Below are positions 46,422-55,392 of a stretch of DNA of 64,000 bases, in pieces. The stretch covers positions 1-64,000 of the forward strand of contig CANMCO010000004.1 of NCBI GenBank assembly GCA_947496355.1, read 5' to 3'. Below the pieces are notes generated by a model, which was not told the origin of the DNA, did no database searches, and saw only the letters and a list, made by a program, of their open reading frames with translations. Made by a program: the position numbers and the translations under genes. The stretch is from an uncultured Aquimarina sp. (lineage in GTDB: Bacteria; Bacteroidota; Bacteroidia; Flavobacteriales; Flavobacteriaceae). Numbering within the stretch: position 1 is the stretch's first letter; each line of letters opens with the position of its first letter.

Positions 46422-47027
46422 CTAATTATTACCATTAAAGTACTCAGAAGTCAGATCCTCTGATAGATTTACATCTTCTTTTTTAAGGACTTTTTTAAGG
46501 GTCATCCCTAATATCTTAACATCTAGTAAAAAACTTAAGTTTTCTACATACCAAACATCATATTCAAATTTCTTTTTCCAAGTAATAGAATTTCTTCCAT
46601 TAACTTGAGCCCAACCAGTAATTCCTGGTCTAACATTATGACGTTTTTTTTGTGTATTGTTGTAAACGGGGAGGTATTCTATAATTAAAGGTCGAGGTCC
46701 TATTAAAGACATTTCACCTTTTAAAACATTAATTAACTGGGGAATTTCGTCTAAAGAAGTTTTTCTCACAAAAGCTCCTACACGTGTCAATCTGTCTTTG
46801 TCAGGTAATAAGCTCCCATCAGCATCCTTCCTGTCATTCATGGTTTTAAATTTTACAATGCTAAAAATCTTTTCATTCTTTCCTGGCCTTTTTTGAACAA
46901 AAAAAGGTTTACCTCTATTAGCTATTGCCAGAAAAACAATAAGTGATAAAAAAACAGGGGAGATCAAAATTAGTAAAATTAGCGAAATACTAAAATCCAG
47001 ACTTCTTTTGATAAAAATTTTATACAC
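46422..47027 (-). CDS. PglC-like initiating sugar-phosphate transferase, copy 2
   Basis: This 201-residue protein is a close paralogue of copy 1 (about 67 percent identity by hand count, no gaps). It keeps all core motifs (PFFVQKRPGKNEKIF, SLDEIPQL, GEMSLIGPRPL, RPGITGWAQVNGRN). The N-terminal membrane helix is the most different part (about 10-30). Two intact initiating transferases in one locus suggest either two chains started from different sugars or recent recombination between polysaccharide clusters. Confidence 0.92.
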   Translation of the reverse strand: MYKIFIKRSLDFSISLILLILISPVFLSLIVFLAIANRGKPFFVQKRPGKNEKIFSIVKFKTMNDRKDADGSLLPDKDRLTRVGAFVRKTSLDEIPQLINVLKGEMSLIGPRPLIIEYLPVYNNTQKKRHNVRPGITGWAQVNGRNSITWKKKFEYDVWYVENLSFLLDVKILGMTLKKVLKKEDVNLSEDLTSEYFNGNN

Positions 47028-47045
47028 GATTCGAAAAATTATTAA

Positions 47046-48350
47046 TTATGAATTTATCATTTCATTAACCATAACCCTTCTCTTTCCAGATGCAAGTAAC
47101 GGAATTTCATCAACATATTCTATAGAGATTTTAGCATCTTCGCCTAAATACACTTTAAACTCGTTAAGGAACTCATCTTCTCTCTTAAATTCCTTTTCAA
47201 AATTTAGTTTAAAGTGATATGTACCTTCTGCTTTTTGAATAAGTTGGCACTGTTTCAATTCAGGATAATTATTCACCAACAACACTAAGTTTATAGTAAT
47301 AATCTCACCCTTGGTATTATAAATGACATCTATTTTTCTACCACTAACTTCTGTAAAAACAGGTTGATCATCTATTACATCTTTAATACCAATATCTCCT
47401 GTATCGTATCTAATCATTGGGATACAGTAATTGTACAAATCGGTGATCACAATCCTACCTGGTTTCCCATTTTCTACTCTCTCATTAGAATCTAAGGCTA
47501 GAATCTCAACAAAATAACTAGCTTCATTTATAATAAAATGTTTTTTATCCCCTAAAGGTTGCTGAGCAAGAATTCCATTCTCTACATTAGAATATCTTGA
47601 AACTACTTCTGTGCCAAAATACTTGTTTATTGTTTGCTTAGTATAGTCATTTAATCTTTCTGACATAGCAACAGCAGACTTTAATTTATTGGGGATTACA
47701 GAAGATTGTTGTTGATCCAAATGTTTGCATATTTCTTCATAGGCAGATGCATATCCCAACCAGCTGTTTGATGATTTACTCTTTGATAGCTTCTGTATTA
47801 CATCATCAATACGTCCTTTATCCTTCAATTCAAAAACATCAACAGGTACAATATTTTGCATTACTCTTGCAACAAAACTTTTTTTCTCAAAGGCGTTCCA
47901 TAATCTAAAATAGGTAAGCTTGTTCCCTACTCTGAATCCAGCCATTTCCGAAAAAAAGACCGTATCGGCCATATTGCGTATTCTCTTATTTGTATTTTGA
48001 TATACTTTAAACGGTGTACCTGTAGAGCCACTTGTACTAAAAGTAAATTTAGGTTGGTTTATATACTCTTGTGATTCGAAATTTTCTAAATTATCTCGTA
48101 TGATGTTTTTATTAACTATAGGGAAATCTTCTATAGAACTAAACTTCTCATAATCCTTATAATAATTAGTAGTGCCTGAGGCATGTTTTAAAATATCCTG
48201 AAGTTTTTCTTTTTTGCTATCAATAACTTTTTGAGCTGTAGGATTTTCGACTATGAATTTAATTTCATTATAGTGGTTTCTCTTCTTTCCACCTTTTAAC
48301 GAATCTAAAAACCAAAATGCTTTGTTTCTCAGTAACTCAGATAATTTCAT
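47046..48350 (-). CDS. CapK/PaaK-like AMP-dependent ligase, copy 1
   Basis: This 434-residue protein is of the phenylacetate-CoA ligase/CapK type. It has the P-loop KFTFSTSGSTGTPFKVYQN (about 97-115), the adenylate motif IPMIRYDTGDIG and the short C-terminal domain with GKRRVMVNEM. CapK-like proteins are common in capsule clusters, but their substrate is generally not known. No ACP-like or CoA-transferase partner is adjacent. It lies between an ATP-grasp gene and the second PglC-like gene. Confidence 0.85.
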   Translation of the reverse strand: MKLSELLRNKAFWFLDSLKGGKKRNHYNEIKFIVENPTAQKVIDSKKEKLQDILKHASGTTNYYKDYEKFSSIEDFPIVNKNIIRDNLENFESQEYINQPKFTFSTSGSTGTPFKVYQNTNKRIRNMADTVFFSEMAGFRVGNKLTYFRLWNAFEKKSFVARVMQNIVPVDVFELKDKGRIDDVIQKLSKSKSSNSWLGYASAYEEICKHLDQQQSSVIPNKLKSAVAMSERLNDYTKQTINKYFGTEVVSRYSNVENGILAQQPLGDKKHFIINEASYFVEILALDSNERVENGKPGRIVITDLYNYCIPMIRYDTGDIGIKDVIDDQPVFTEVSGRKIDVIYNTKGEIITINLVLLVNNYPELKQCQLIQKAEGTYHFKLNFEKEFKREDEFLNEFKVYLGEDAKISIEYVDEIPLLASGKRRVMVNEMINS

Positions 48351-48372
48351 TGCTTTTTTTCTTTTCTATTTA

Positions 48373-49422
48373 TCAAGCTTCGTCCATAATTTCTTTACTA
48401 ATAGGATGACTTAAAAAGCCTCCTAAAATAAGGTCTGGTCCCAAAATCGAAGTATTATCATTTCCTTCAATAATTACAGGTCCATCGACACTTATAGCAA
48501 TATCCCATCCAATAATCCTATCTGGGATATGATTGACTGCTTTCTTGGTCAATTCTACCGCTTCTTTAAAATAAGGTATTTTATATCCCTCAAATGGCAC
48601 ACCTGTATCTGGATGCCTATCCAATTGCACTCCTCCATATTTCATCATTTGGAAGCTCTTACCCTTTAATACGCCTTCATCCAAGTCTATTGCCACATAA
48701 AACCCTCCTGAATAACTATTATCTACAACACTTCCTCCTCGACCAAACCTCATATAACCTGATAAAATATGGATATTATCGTTTTTATCAAGATAGGTAT
48801 CAAACCTAATGGTGTTCACACTATGCTTGTATATTTTGTTTATCTCTTCGTGCTGAATGACTACTTCCTGGTGAATACAACTATTGGCCAAAATATAATC
48901 TCCACAAGCCTCTATTTCTTCTTTTAAATTTTCTTTGGTAATGAGATAAGCACCAACACCCCCCATTTCTGTGATAGCCTTGACAAAAACTCTTGTCTTT
49001 CCTATTTGTTCAAATGTATCTTTAAAAAAGTTGTATAGACCATCTTTGTCAAGAATCATTTGTACTTTGGATTGGTAGAAAAATCTATTCCCTAAATTAT
49101 AACCTGTAAGAGGTGGAACAGACATATTGCTTTTTTCCATGTAAATGGCAAAAGCTAATTTATTCCTTAATAAAGTTGCATACTGGGGGTTATGTAAGTT
49201 TTTAGAGAGGGTTACTTTATCAATCTCTTTACTACTTAGATAATCCTTGTAATTCTTAATCTCTTTTCGATATAAAAATTTACCAAAATAAAAATATGGA
49301 AATTCTCGTTTTACAATCCAAAAAATAAAAGCTTCTTTCATAATTTGAAAAAATCCTTTCTTGTTTTTATCCTGTAATACAACAGAAAATCTTTTTTTAT
49401 ATAATTTTATTTTTCGCCTCAT
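48373..49422 (-). CDS. Sugar-transfer associated ATP-grasp protein
   Basis: This 349-residue protein fits the sugar-transfer associated ATP-grasp family (PF14397). It has a lysine-rich start, the VFVKAITEMGGVGAYLI nucleotide-binding segment and the C-terminal GWDIAISVDGPVIIEGNDNTSI, with Asp and Glu/Asn metal ligands. ATP-grasp enzymes form an amide or ester by an acyl phosphate, often with an amino acid or amino group. Members occur in capsule loci; the reaction is unknown. It fits with the GT4 upstream and the ligase downstream (22-bp gaps). Confidence 0.85.
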   Translation of the reverse strand: MRRKIKLYKKRFSVVLQDKNKKGFFQIMKEAFIFWIVKREFPYFYFGKFLYRKEIKNYKDYLSSKEIDKVTLSKNLHNPQYATLLRNKLAFAIYMEKSNMSVPPLTGYNLGNRFFYQSKVQMILDKDGLYNFFKDTFEQIGKTRVFVKAITEMGGVGAYLITKENLKEEIEACGDYILANSCIHQEVVIQHEEINKIYKHSVNTIRFDTYLDKNDNIHILSGYMRFGRGGSVVDNSYSGGFYVAIDLDEGVLKGKSFQMMKYGGVQLDRHPDTGVPFEGYKIPYFKEAVELTKKAVNHIPDRIIGWDIAISVDGPVIIEGNDNTSILGPDLILGGFLSHPISKEIMDEA

Positions 49423-49444
49423 AATCTACATGCTATACAATTAT

Positions 49445-50596
49445 TTAATGAGTAAGTGAATTATACTCTTTTAATAATTCTTTCCATACAAATTCATTCC
49501 TATACCTGCTAGTAATAGAATCTCTAGAGCGAGAAGCTATATCGTTTCTTAAAACATCATCATCTATTAACTTTTTAAGACTTTCATACAGTTTCTGAGT
49601 ATTTTTTACAGGAATTACCAAACCATTAACACCATCAGACACAATCTCATTACAGCCATTAATATCTGTAACCACACTCGCTACTCCCATCGCTCCTGCT
49701 TGCATAACTACATTAGGGAAACCTTCACGATAACTAGGGAATGCCAAAATATCAGATATTGCAAAATACGGTCTAACATCTGTTTGCCAACCAGCAAAAA
49801 TTATATTGGGATTTGTATTTATTTCTTTTTCAGTTTCGGGCAATAGTGGATCTAAATCATTTTCAAATATCCCAACAAGAAGAAGTTTTACATCTGTACT
49901 TTCTTCACACAATTTTTTGAAGGCTAATACTAATTCATTTATTCCTTTATCCTTAACTAGTCTCCCCAAATAAATCAATACCTTATCTGTTTCATTTATA
50001 TTTAACTCCTTTCGTAGACTCTCATTATCCTGATCAGAATATAACGCTGGATCAAAATAATTCGTATCTATACCGTTAGAACTTCCTTTTGCAATAACTT
50101 TAAGCTTTTTAGGTGAGGTATATTTATTTTCAATTATAATATCCTTGAGTCCAAATGAATTAGGATAAATCATCGTAGCACAACGGTAGGTTACTTTTTC
50201 TACCACGTCTAATAATTTTCTTTTAGCACCAGTAACTTCAAGTAATGGTAATCCGGCAATAGTGTGCAGTCTATTTGGCACTCCTGCAAGCTTTGCAGCA
50301 AGCATAGATAAAGTTCCAGCTTTGGGAGTATGACTATGAACTATATCCGGTTTTTGTTTCCTAAAAATCTTATACAACTTATATACAGCCTTAAGATCTC
50401 GAAACGGAGTAATTTTGCGAGTCATTTCTACTGCAATCACCTCTACTCCCTCTTCTTTAGAAACTCTATCCAATCGGCCTTCTCCCTCACCAGATATTCC
50501 GATTATATGATAATATTGAGACATAAACTTTAGTTGCCCCTTAAGTAATCCCCCAAGGGATTTTGGTATAGTAGTGACCCTTATTATTTTACTCAT
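49445..50596 (-). CDS. GT4-family glycosyltransferase, first gene of the block
   Basis: This 383-residue GT-B glycosyltransferase of family 4 has the C-terminal donor motif FPSYREGFPNVVMQAGAMG, with a Glu of the EX7E pattern, and the N-terminal VHSHTPKAGTLSMLAAKL acceptor-side motif. It adds a sugar to the lipid-linked oligosaccharide at the cytoplasmic face. It starts the minus-strand block that runs down to 37582, and a perfect TATATTTG box lies upstream (50640-50633). Specificity cannot be read from sequence. Confidence 0.9.
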   Translation of the reverse strand: MSKIIRVTTIPKSLGGLLKGQLKFMSQYYHIIGISGEGEGRLDRVSKEEGVEVIAVEMTRKITPFRDLKAVYKLYKIFRKQKPDIVHSHTPKAGTLSMLAAKLAGVPNRLHTIAGLPLLEVTGAKRKLLDVVEKVTYRCATMIYPNSFGLKDIIIENKYTSPKKLKVIAKGSSNGIDTNYFDPALYSDQDNESLRKELNINETDKVLIYLGRLVKDKGINELVLAFKKLCEESTDVKLLLVGIFENDLDPLLPETEKEINTNPNIIFAGWQTDVRPYFAISDILAFPSYREGFPNVVMQAGAMGVASVVTDINGCNEIVSDGVNGLVIPVKNTQKLYESLKKLIDDDVLRNDIASRSRDSITSRYRNEFVWKELLKEYNSLTH

Positions 50597-50632
50597 TATT
50601 ATATGTAAAATTTGTAACTAAAAAAATAATTG

Positions 50633-50640
50633 CAAATATA
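50633..50640 (-). promoter_or_regulatory. Candidate -7 element for the GT4-led block
   Basis: On the minus strand this reads TATATTTG, a perfect TAnnTTTG box, 37 bp before the GT4 start codon at 50596. No clear -33 TTG is visible. It may drive the 13-gene block from 50.6 to 37.6 kb. Confidence 0.45.
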
Positions 50641-50670
50641 TGTATAACATTGGGCTTTTATGTTTTTGAA

Positions 50671-50697
50671 ATCATTTTATTATAAAAATAAAATGAT
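50671..50697. promoter_or_regulatory. AT-rich inverted repeat in divergent region
   Basis: ATCATTTTAT and ATAAAATGAT form a perfect 10-bp inverted repeat with a 7-nt loop, followed on the plus strand by a T run. It lies between the divergent GT4 and beta-helix genes and could be an operator, a terminator or a leader hairpin. ACGGTTAAA, part of the motif shared by 20522 and 34739, occurs nearby at 50738-50746. Confidence 0.4.
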
Positions 50698-50883
50698 CTT
50701 TTTTATATCTGAACCTTGGAAATTATTTTTTAATAATACGGTTAAACCATAAACGAATAACTTGTTAAATACTAATAACATATTGTTAACAAAATTTTAA
50801 CATTGTTTTTTTCATAATAGTACAATTTCCTCGATAAAGTGACGTTATTCTAAGATGAATAACCAAAAAAATAATTCCCCCAA

Positions 50884-52854
50884 ATGAAAAATTTATTTAG
50901 TTTCACCCTAATTTTATGTTTTACTTTTTTTGTATCCTGTAGCAATGAAAGTTTTGAAGAACTCGTACCGGATACAACCGGAACAGATGGCGAAAATCCT
51001 AATCCAGATCCGGATCCGGATCCAGATACACCAGATAATACTGTAACAACTCCATGTGATTTTGACCTTTCTGGCGTTACTGCTGGTGAAACAATAGTAA
51101 TTGATTGCGTTTTAGACCTTCAAGGAGAAACAATTAATCTTCCTACAAATGTTAGCTTTAAGTTTGAAGGAGGTGACATCATTGGAGATGGTAAATTAAT
51201 CTTTTCTGGAGGTACAATCGCCGGGGAGCTTCTAAGTTCTAAACTTACTATAGAAGGTAATGTGCAACTTGAAAAACCTACATTCAAGTTTTTTGCATCT
51301 CGCTGGGATGTTGTAGAAGGTAGAACAACTTCAGAAATTGCTCAAGAAAACAACAATAAGCTAGAAGATTTAATGTTTTGGACTAAAGAATTAGGTGCTA
51401 CTACTTTTGAAATAGATAAACTTGATGCATACTTCGAAGTAAGTAAAGTAACTAGTACTACAACTAATCAAAACTTTTACCCTTCTGTTGAAGCTATTAA
51501 TGTTCCCTCAAACTTTACGCTTCGTATGACTAATAACACCGTACTAAGAGTGCAACCAAATAGCCGTAAAAATTATGCGCTATTGGCTTTACGAGATGTT
51601 ACAAGTGCAAGGGTTGAAGGTGGAATACTTATCGGTGATCGTGCTGAGCATGATGACAATTCTCAACCTGGACCTCATGCTTTTGGTTATATTGTAATGA
51701 TTCATGGTTCAAATAATATTGATGTTGTTGGTGTTACTATGAAAGATGGAACTGGTGATGGTGTTAAAATCTCTAGTCTTGGTTTTACTTTTGAAGCTGG
51801 TTATATACCATCAAATAATATTAGAGTGACCAATTGTACTATGGATAACAATAGAAGAAATAATATGTCTATTACCGATGGATTTAATATCACTGTTGAA
51901 GGAAATACATTCCTAAATGCGGGAGTAGATAATCCAGGTTCTGAAGGAAAAGCTCCTGGTTTTGCCTTGGATATCGAAGCATACAGAGGTCTTGTTAATG
52001 GCGTATTGACTTTCTATGAAGATGCATATGATATTACAATAAGAAACAATGTAGAAAAGAATAGTAAGTACGGTTCTTTTATTGTTGCTATTGGCCATGA
52101 TGTTGATATTATAGGTAACGAAACCGAAAAAGCTATCTCTATTGGTGCAGGTTACAACGTTAATATCTCTGACAATCAGTTAACCGCAAATCCAGATAAT
52201 TTAAGTAGTGCTGGTATTGTAACCGGTCATCCAGATTCTAGAGATACGTATAATAATGTAATATCAAATAATACGATCAGAGGTTATAACCTTGGTATCG
52301 CTGCTTATCAAAGAGACACTGAAATTTTTGGAAATACTATTGAAAACTTTGGTATTGGTATACAACCAAAAGATATTAGAAACTTTAAAATCTACAATAA
52401 CACTTTTAGTAGTGATAGAGATGGTAGTGTTGGTATCTTTGGAAATTTAACTACAATGGACAACATTAGAATTTATGAAAATACTATTCAAAAAGTGAGC
52501 CGTGAGAGTGTTAAATTTGTTGCCGTAAATGAAGGTACAGATGCAGCCGATTACAGAGTAACTATTGATAATAATATGCTTAATCACTCAGGAACATTTA
52601 GTCGTTCGAATGGTTTAGATTTTACTAACAATACAATGAAAGAAGGTATTCAATTCATAAACGCTAAAAACATGAACATCACCGGAAATACGATCGAATC
52701 TACAGGAGATGATGGTATTATTATTGGTGATGGATGTAGTAATCTAAATATCCAATCAAATAATATCACAGTGATTGGTAGTAATTTACAATGTATTGAC
52801 GAAAAATCAACTGGTACAAATATTACAATTGCGGGTAACACTTGCGTTGACTAA
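50884..52854 (+). CDS. Right-handed parallel beta-helix lipoprotein
   Basis: This 656-residue protein has a lipoprotein signal with lipidation site C19 (FFVSCSNES) and an Asp/Pro-rich linker (NPDPDPDPDTPD). A long right-handed beta-helix (about 190-650) shows repeated N-ladder units (NNTVLRV, NNIRVTNCTMDNN, NNVISNNTIRG, NNNMLN, GNTIES). Such folds are found in polysaccharide lyases, hydrolases and epimerases. No specific catalytic motif is identified. It is alone on the plus strand in the middle of the polysaccharide locus, with its own terminator. It may process or bind the exported polymer. Confidence 0.85.
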   Translation: MKNLFSFTLILCFTFFVSCSNESFEELVPDTTGTDGENPNPDPDPDPDTPDNTVTTPCDFDLSGVTAGETIVIDCVLDLQGETINLPTNVSFKFEGGDIIGDGKLIFSGGTIAGELLSSKLTIEGNVQLEKPTFKFFASRWDVVEGRTTSEIAQENNNKLEDLMFWTKELGATTFEIDKLDAYFEVSKVTSTTTNQNFYPSVEAINVPSNFTLRMTNNTVLRVQPNSRKNYALLALRDVTSARVEGGILIGDRAEHDDNSQPGPHAFGYIVMIHGSNNIDVVGVTMKDGTGDGVKISSLGFTFEAGYIPSNNIRVTNCTMDNNRRNNMSITDGFNITVEGNTFLNAGVDNPGSEGKAPGFALDIEAYRGLVNGVLTFYEDAYDITIRNNVEKNSKYGSFIVAIGHDVDIIGNETEKAISIGAGYNVNISDNQLTANPDNLSSAGIVTGHPDSRDTYNNVISNNTIRGYNLGIAAYQRDTEIFGNTIENFGIGIQPKDIRNFKIYNNTFSSDRDGSVGIFGNLTTMDNIRIYENTIQKVSRESVKFVAVNEGTDAADYRVTIDNNMLNHSGTFSRSNGLDFTNNTMKEGIQFINAKNMNITGNTIESTGDDGIIIGDGCSNLNIQSNNITVIGSNLQCIDEKSTGTNITIAGNTCVD

Positions 52855-52875
52855 ATATAATATTCTTATAAAACA

Positions 52876-52907
52876 AAAAAATCCCGAGCTAAGCTCGGGA
52901 TTTTTTT
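52876..52907. terminator. Terminator after the beta-helix gene, likely bidirectional
   Basis: ATCCCGAGCT (52881-52890) and AGCTCGGGAT (52892-52901) form a 10-bp inverted repeat with A residues before and T residues after. It ends the beta-helix transcript, and in the other direction the SGNH/MBOAT block. Confidence 0.92.
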
Positions 52908-52920
52908 GTTTACCACGCCC

Positions 52921-53886
52921 CTATTTACTTAATACTGGAAATAACAAACTAGCTAAAACTTCATTTCCTTGGGCATTTAAATGACCGTTAGAAGCAAAAT
53001 AATTGCTTAGGTCATCTGGGAAATCTACCACGTGAAAATTAACTTTTGAAGATGTATTGTTATACTTTTTGATATTATTAATTCGAGTCCTGCCCAGGTT
53101 ATTAATAACAATAATATCTACCACCTTATCAAAATTTTCCTTTTCTATCTGACCAATTAACCAATCTAGTTTGTCTTTATCAAAATCAATAACTTTTCTT
53201 TTCACTTTGGAAACTCCATAATACTTAAACGTAGTATATATTTTAGAAAGCAATAAGCTTTTTGAAAACCGTTTTACTTTGGCTACCAAAGACAATTTCC
53301 CCGTAAAACTAGAATTACCTGCTTTATGAAAAACGATAGAATCTCCTCTTCGGTATGGGTAATTTCTATGTGCGTCATTACTTGGAGATCGTTTATCTAT
53401 ATTTATTACTCCACCGGGGGTTAATATGACAACATTCTTTAAAAACCTTTGCTTCTTATTTTTTAACAGATCTTTTAATAGTACCACACTTTGTATAGGT
53501 GTCCAAACGCCACCTGATCCAGCATTATTAATTTGCACATTTAGCTTCTCCTCTAGTTTTTCTGTAAATCTATTTTCTACTTTTACTCCAAAACCTTCAA
53601 CAAAAGAGTTTCCAACCATTAAAATACCATCTTCAGTAAATTCATTATCTCTAAATCCCAAAGAATTGGTATTATAGACAACACCCCCCCATGAATAGTT
53701 CATCATTTGCTTAGAACTTCTTTGTCTTGTAATTCCATACGACGCATCCATATCATAATATAATGGTGGATCATTAAAACCTGTAATTGGTAAAACGGCG
53801 TCTTTACCATTACTGATAAACCCAATAATCAAATTAAGAACTTCTAAAATAATAAGGCCGACGATAATTTTTTTAACGTATTTCAT
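52921..53886 (-). CDS. SGNH-like membrane-anchored protein, partner of MBOAT copy 2 (degenerate motifs)
   Basis: This 321-residue protein has an N-terminal anchor (about 6-24) and an SGNH-like domain. Block I reads LMVGNSFVEGFG with S94 (Asn where GDS has Asp). The C-terminal catalytic His is in NGHLNAQG (H302), but no Asp is found three residues before it (S299). It may therefore lack part of the triad and serve as an acyl carrier or binding partner rather than a hydrolase. It is 2 bp downstream of MBOAT copy 2. Confidence 0.75.
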   Translation of the reverse strand: MKYVKKIIVGLIILEVLNLIIGFISNGKDAVLPITGFNDPPLYYDMDASYGITRQRSSKQMMNYSWGGVVYNTNSLGFRDNEFTEDGILMVGNSFVEGFGVKVENRFTEKLEEKLNVQINNAGSGGVWTPIQSVVLLKDLLKNKKQRFLKNVVILTPGGVINIDKRSPSNDAHRNYPYRRGDSIVFHKAGNSSFTGKLSLVAKVKRFSKSLLLSKIYTTFKYYGVSKVKRKVIDFDKDKLDWLIGQIEKENFDKVVDIIVINNLGRTRINNIKKYNNTSSKVNFHVVDFPDDLSNYFASNGHLNAQGNEVLASLLFPVLSK

Positions 53887-53888
53887 CT

Positions 53889-55298
53889 CTAAAACTGAAA
53901 ATAAATAAATTCTGCTTGCATTTCTCTATTCAGGGAACCAATAATAGCCAATATCATGACCAACCAAATGATTACAGGTATTTTAATTTTTTTATATATC
54001 AAATAATCAAAACCTAGTAATACGATTACAAGACCCCAATCATATATTGAAACAAAACTTAATGTATCTGATTCTAAAGAGGTTATTCTACCAATATAAT
54101 TAATCGCATCCGAAATAGAATCAGCTCTAAAAAACACCCATGCAACGGTAACCACAAAAAAGGTTAATAAAACCTGTCCAAAATCTTTTGTATAGGATAA
54201 CAAGTTATTTTGTACAACAGTGCTTTCTAAATGTCTTCTGTTTGTTCCCATCACAAACGAAGGAATAAACAATAATGCATGTATTCCTCCCCAAACTATA
54301 AATGTCCAGTTGGCACCATGCCAAAAACCGCTTACCAGAAATATTGCAAATACGTTTCTAATTCCCTTTAGTTTTCCCACTTTAGAACCACCTAACGGAA
54401 TATAGAGATAATCTCTAAACCAGGTAGAGAGAGAAATATGCCATTTTCGCCAAAATTCACCAATACTTCTTGAAAAATATGGGAAACTAAAATTTGTCAT
54501 TAGGTCAAACCCAAACAACTTCGCTGTCCCGATTGCAATGTCGGAATATCCACTAAAATCACAATAGATTTGAAAAGCAAAAAATACGGCTCCGGTAATT
54601 AACGTACCTCCTGAAAAATCTGTGTAGTTATTAAATATATCGTTTACTACGGGGGCCAGAGAATCTGCAATAACAACCTTTTTAAACATCCCCCAAACAA
54701 TAAGCTCTACTCCCTTTATACCCTGCTCTTTGCTAAACTTTCGTTTTTTTAATATCTGCGGTAGTAAATTGGATGCTCTCTCTATTGGCCCTGCAACCAA
54801 TTGCGGGAAGAATGACACAAAGGCCGCAAAAGCTATAAAATCCTTTGTTGGTTTTAATTTACCTCGATATATATCAATCGAATATGACATCGTTTGAAAG
54901 GTATAAAAACTAATTCCTACCGGTAGGATTACTTGCAGTGTCCAGGAATTTTCAACACTGTATCCTATGGACCCCAATAAATCAATCCAAGAATCAATAA
55001 AAAAATTGTAATACTTAAAAAATCCCAGTAACCCAAGGTTAAACAACGCACTCATCCAAAGCAAACGTCTTCTTACAGACTTTACATCAGATTTATGAAT
55101 AGCTAGTCCTATAAAATAATCAACTATTGTACTTAAAGCTATTAATGAGAGAAATCGATAATCCCACCAACCATAAAACACATAACTAGCCAATAACACC
55201 AGAAAATTTTGAAGCTTTAGTTTTTTGTTAACTACAAACCAATATAGTATAAAGACTATCGGAAGAAAAAGAAAAAATTCAAGAGAGTTGAAAAGCAT
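53889..55298 (-). CDS. MBOAT family O-acyltransferase (AlgI-like), copy 2
   Basis: This 469-residue multi-pass membrane protein closely resembles copy 1. It has FPQLVAGPIERASNLLPQI and VSGFWHGANWTFIVWG with the catalytic histidine again at H327. It should pass an acyl group, often acetyl, across the inner membrane to modify the polysaccharide. The SGNH-like partner follows after 2 bp. A 94-bp gap separates it from the upstream SGNH gene of copy 3. Confidence 0.92.
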   Translation of the reverse strand: MLFNSLEFFLFLPIVFILYWFVVNKKLKLQNFLVLLASYVFYGWWDYRFLSLIALSTIVDYFIGLAIHKSDVKSVRRRLLWMSALFNLGLLGFFKYYNFFIDSWIDLLGSIGYSVENSWTLQVILPVGISFYTFQTMSYSIDIYRGKLKPTKDFIAFAAFVSFFPQLVAGPIERASNLLPQILKKRKFSKEQGIKGVELIVWGMFKKVVIADSLAPVVNDIFNNYTDFSGGTLITGAVFFAFQIYCDFSGYSDIAIGTAKLFGFDLMTNFSFPYFSRSIGEFWRKWHISLSTWFRDYLYIPLGGSKVGKLKGIRNVFAIFLVSGFWHGANWTFIVWGGIHALLFIPSFVMGTNRRHLESTVVQNNLLSYTKDFGQVLLTFFVVTVAWVFFRADSISDAINYIGRITSLESDTLSFVSIYDWGLVIVLLGFDYLIYKKIKIPVIIWLVMILAIIGSLNREMQAEFIYFQF

Positions 55299-55392
55299 AC
55301 AATTAATTACTTATGAATGGTTGTCAAAATATATATTACTAGTTCTATTATTTTCTGAGCACTGTTCCCTAGAACATTGTTCATTTCAAATA

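Noticed and set aside
50783..50792. TTGTTAACAA palindrome upstream of the beta-helix gene
   Set aside because: A 10-bp AT-rich palindrome is expected by chance in this composition, and no second copy was found in a related position.
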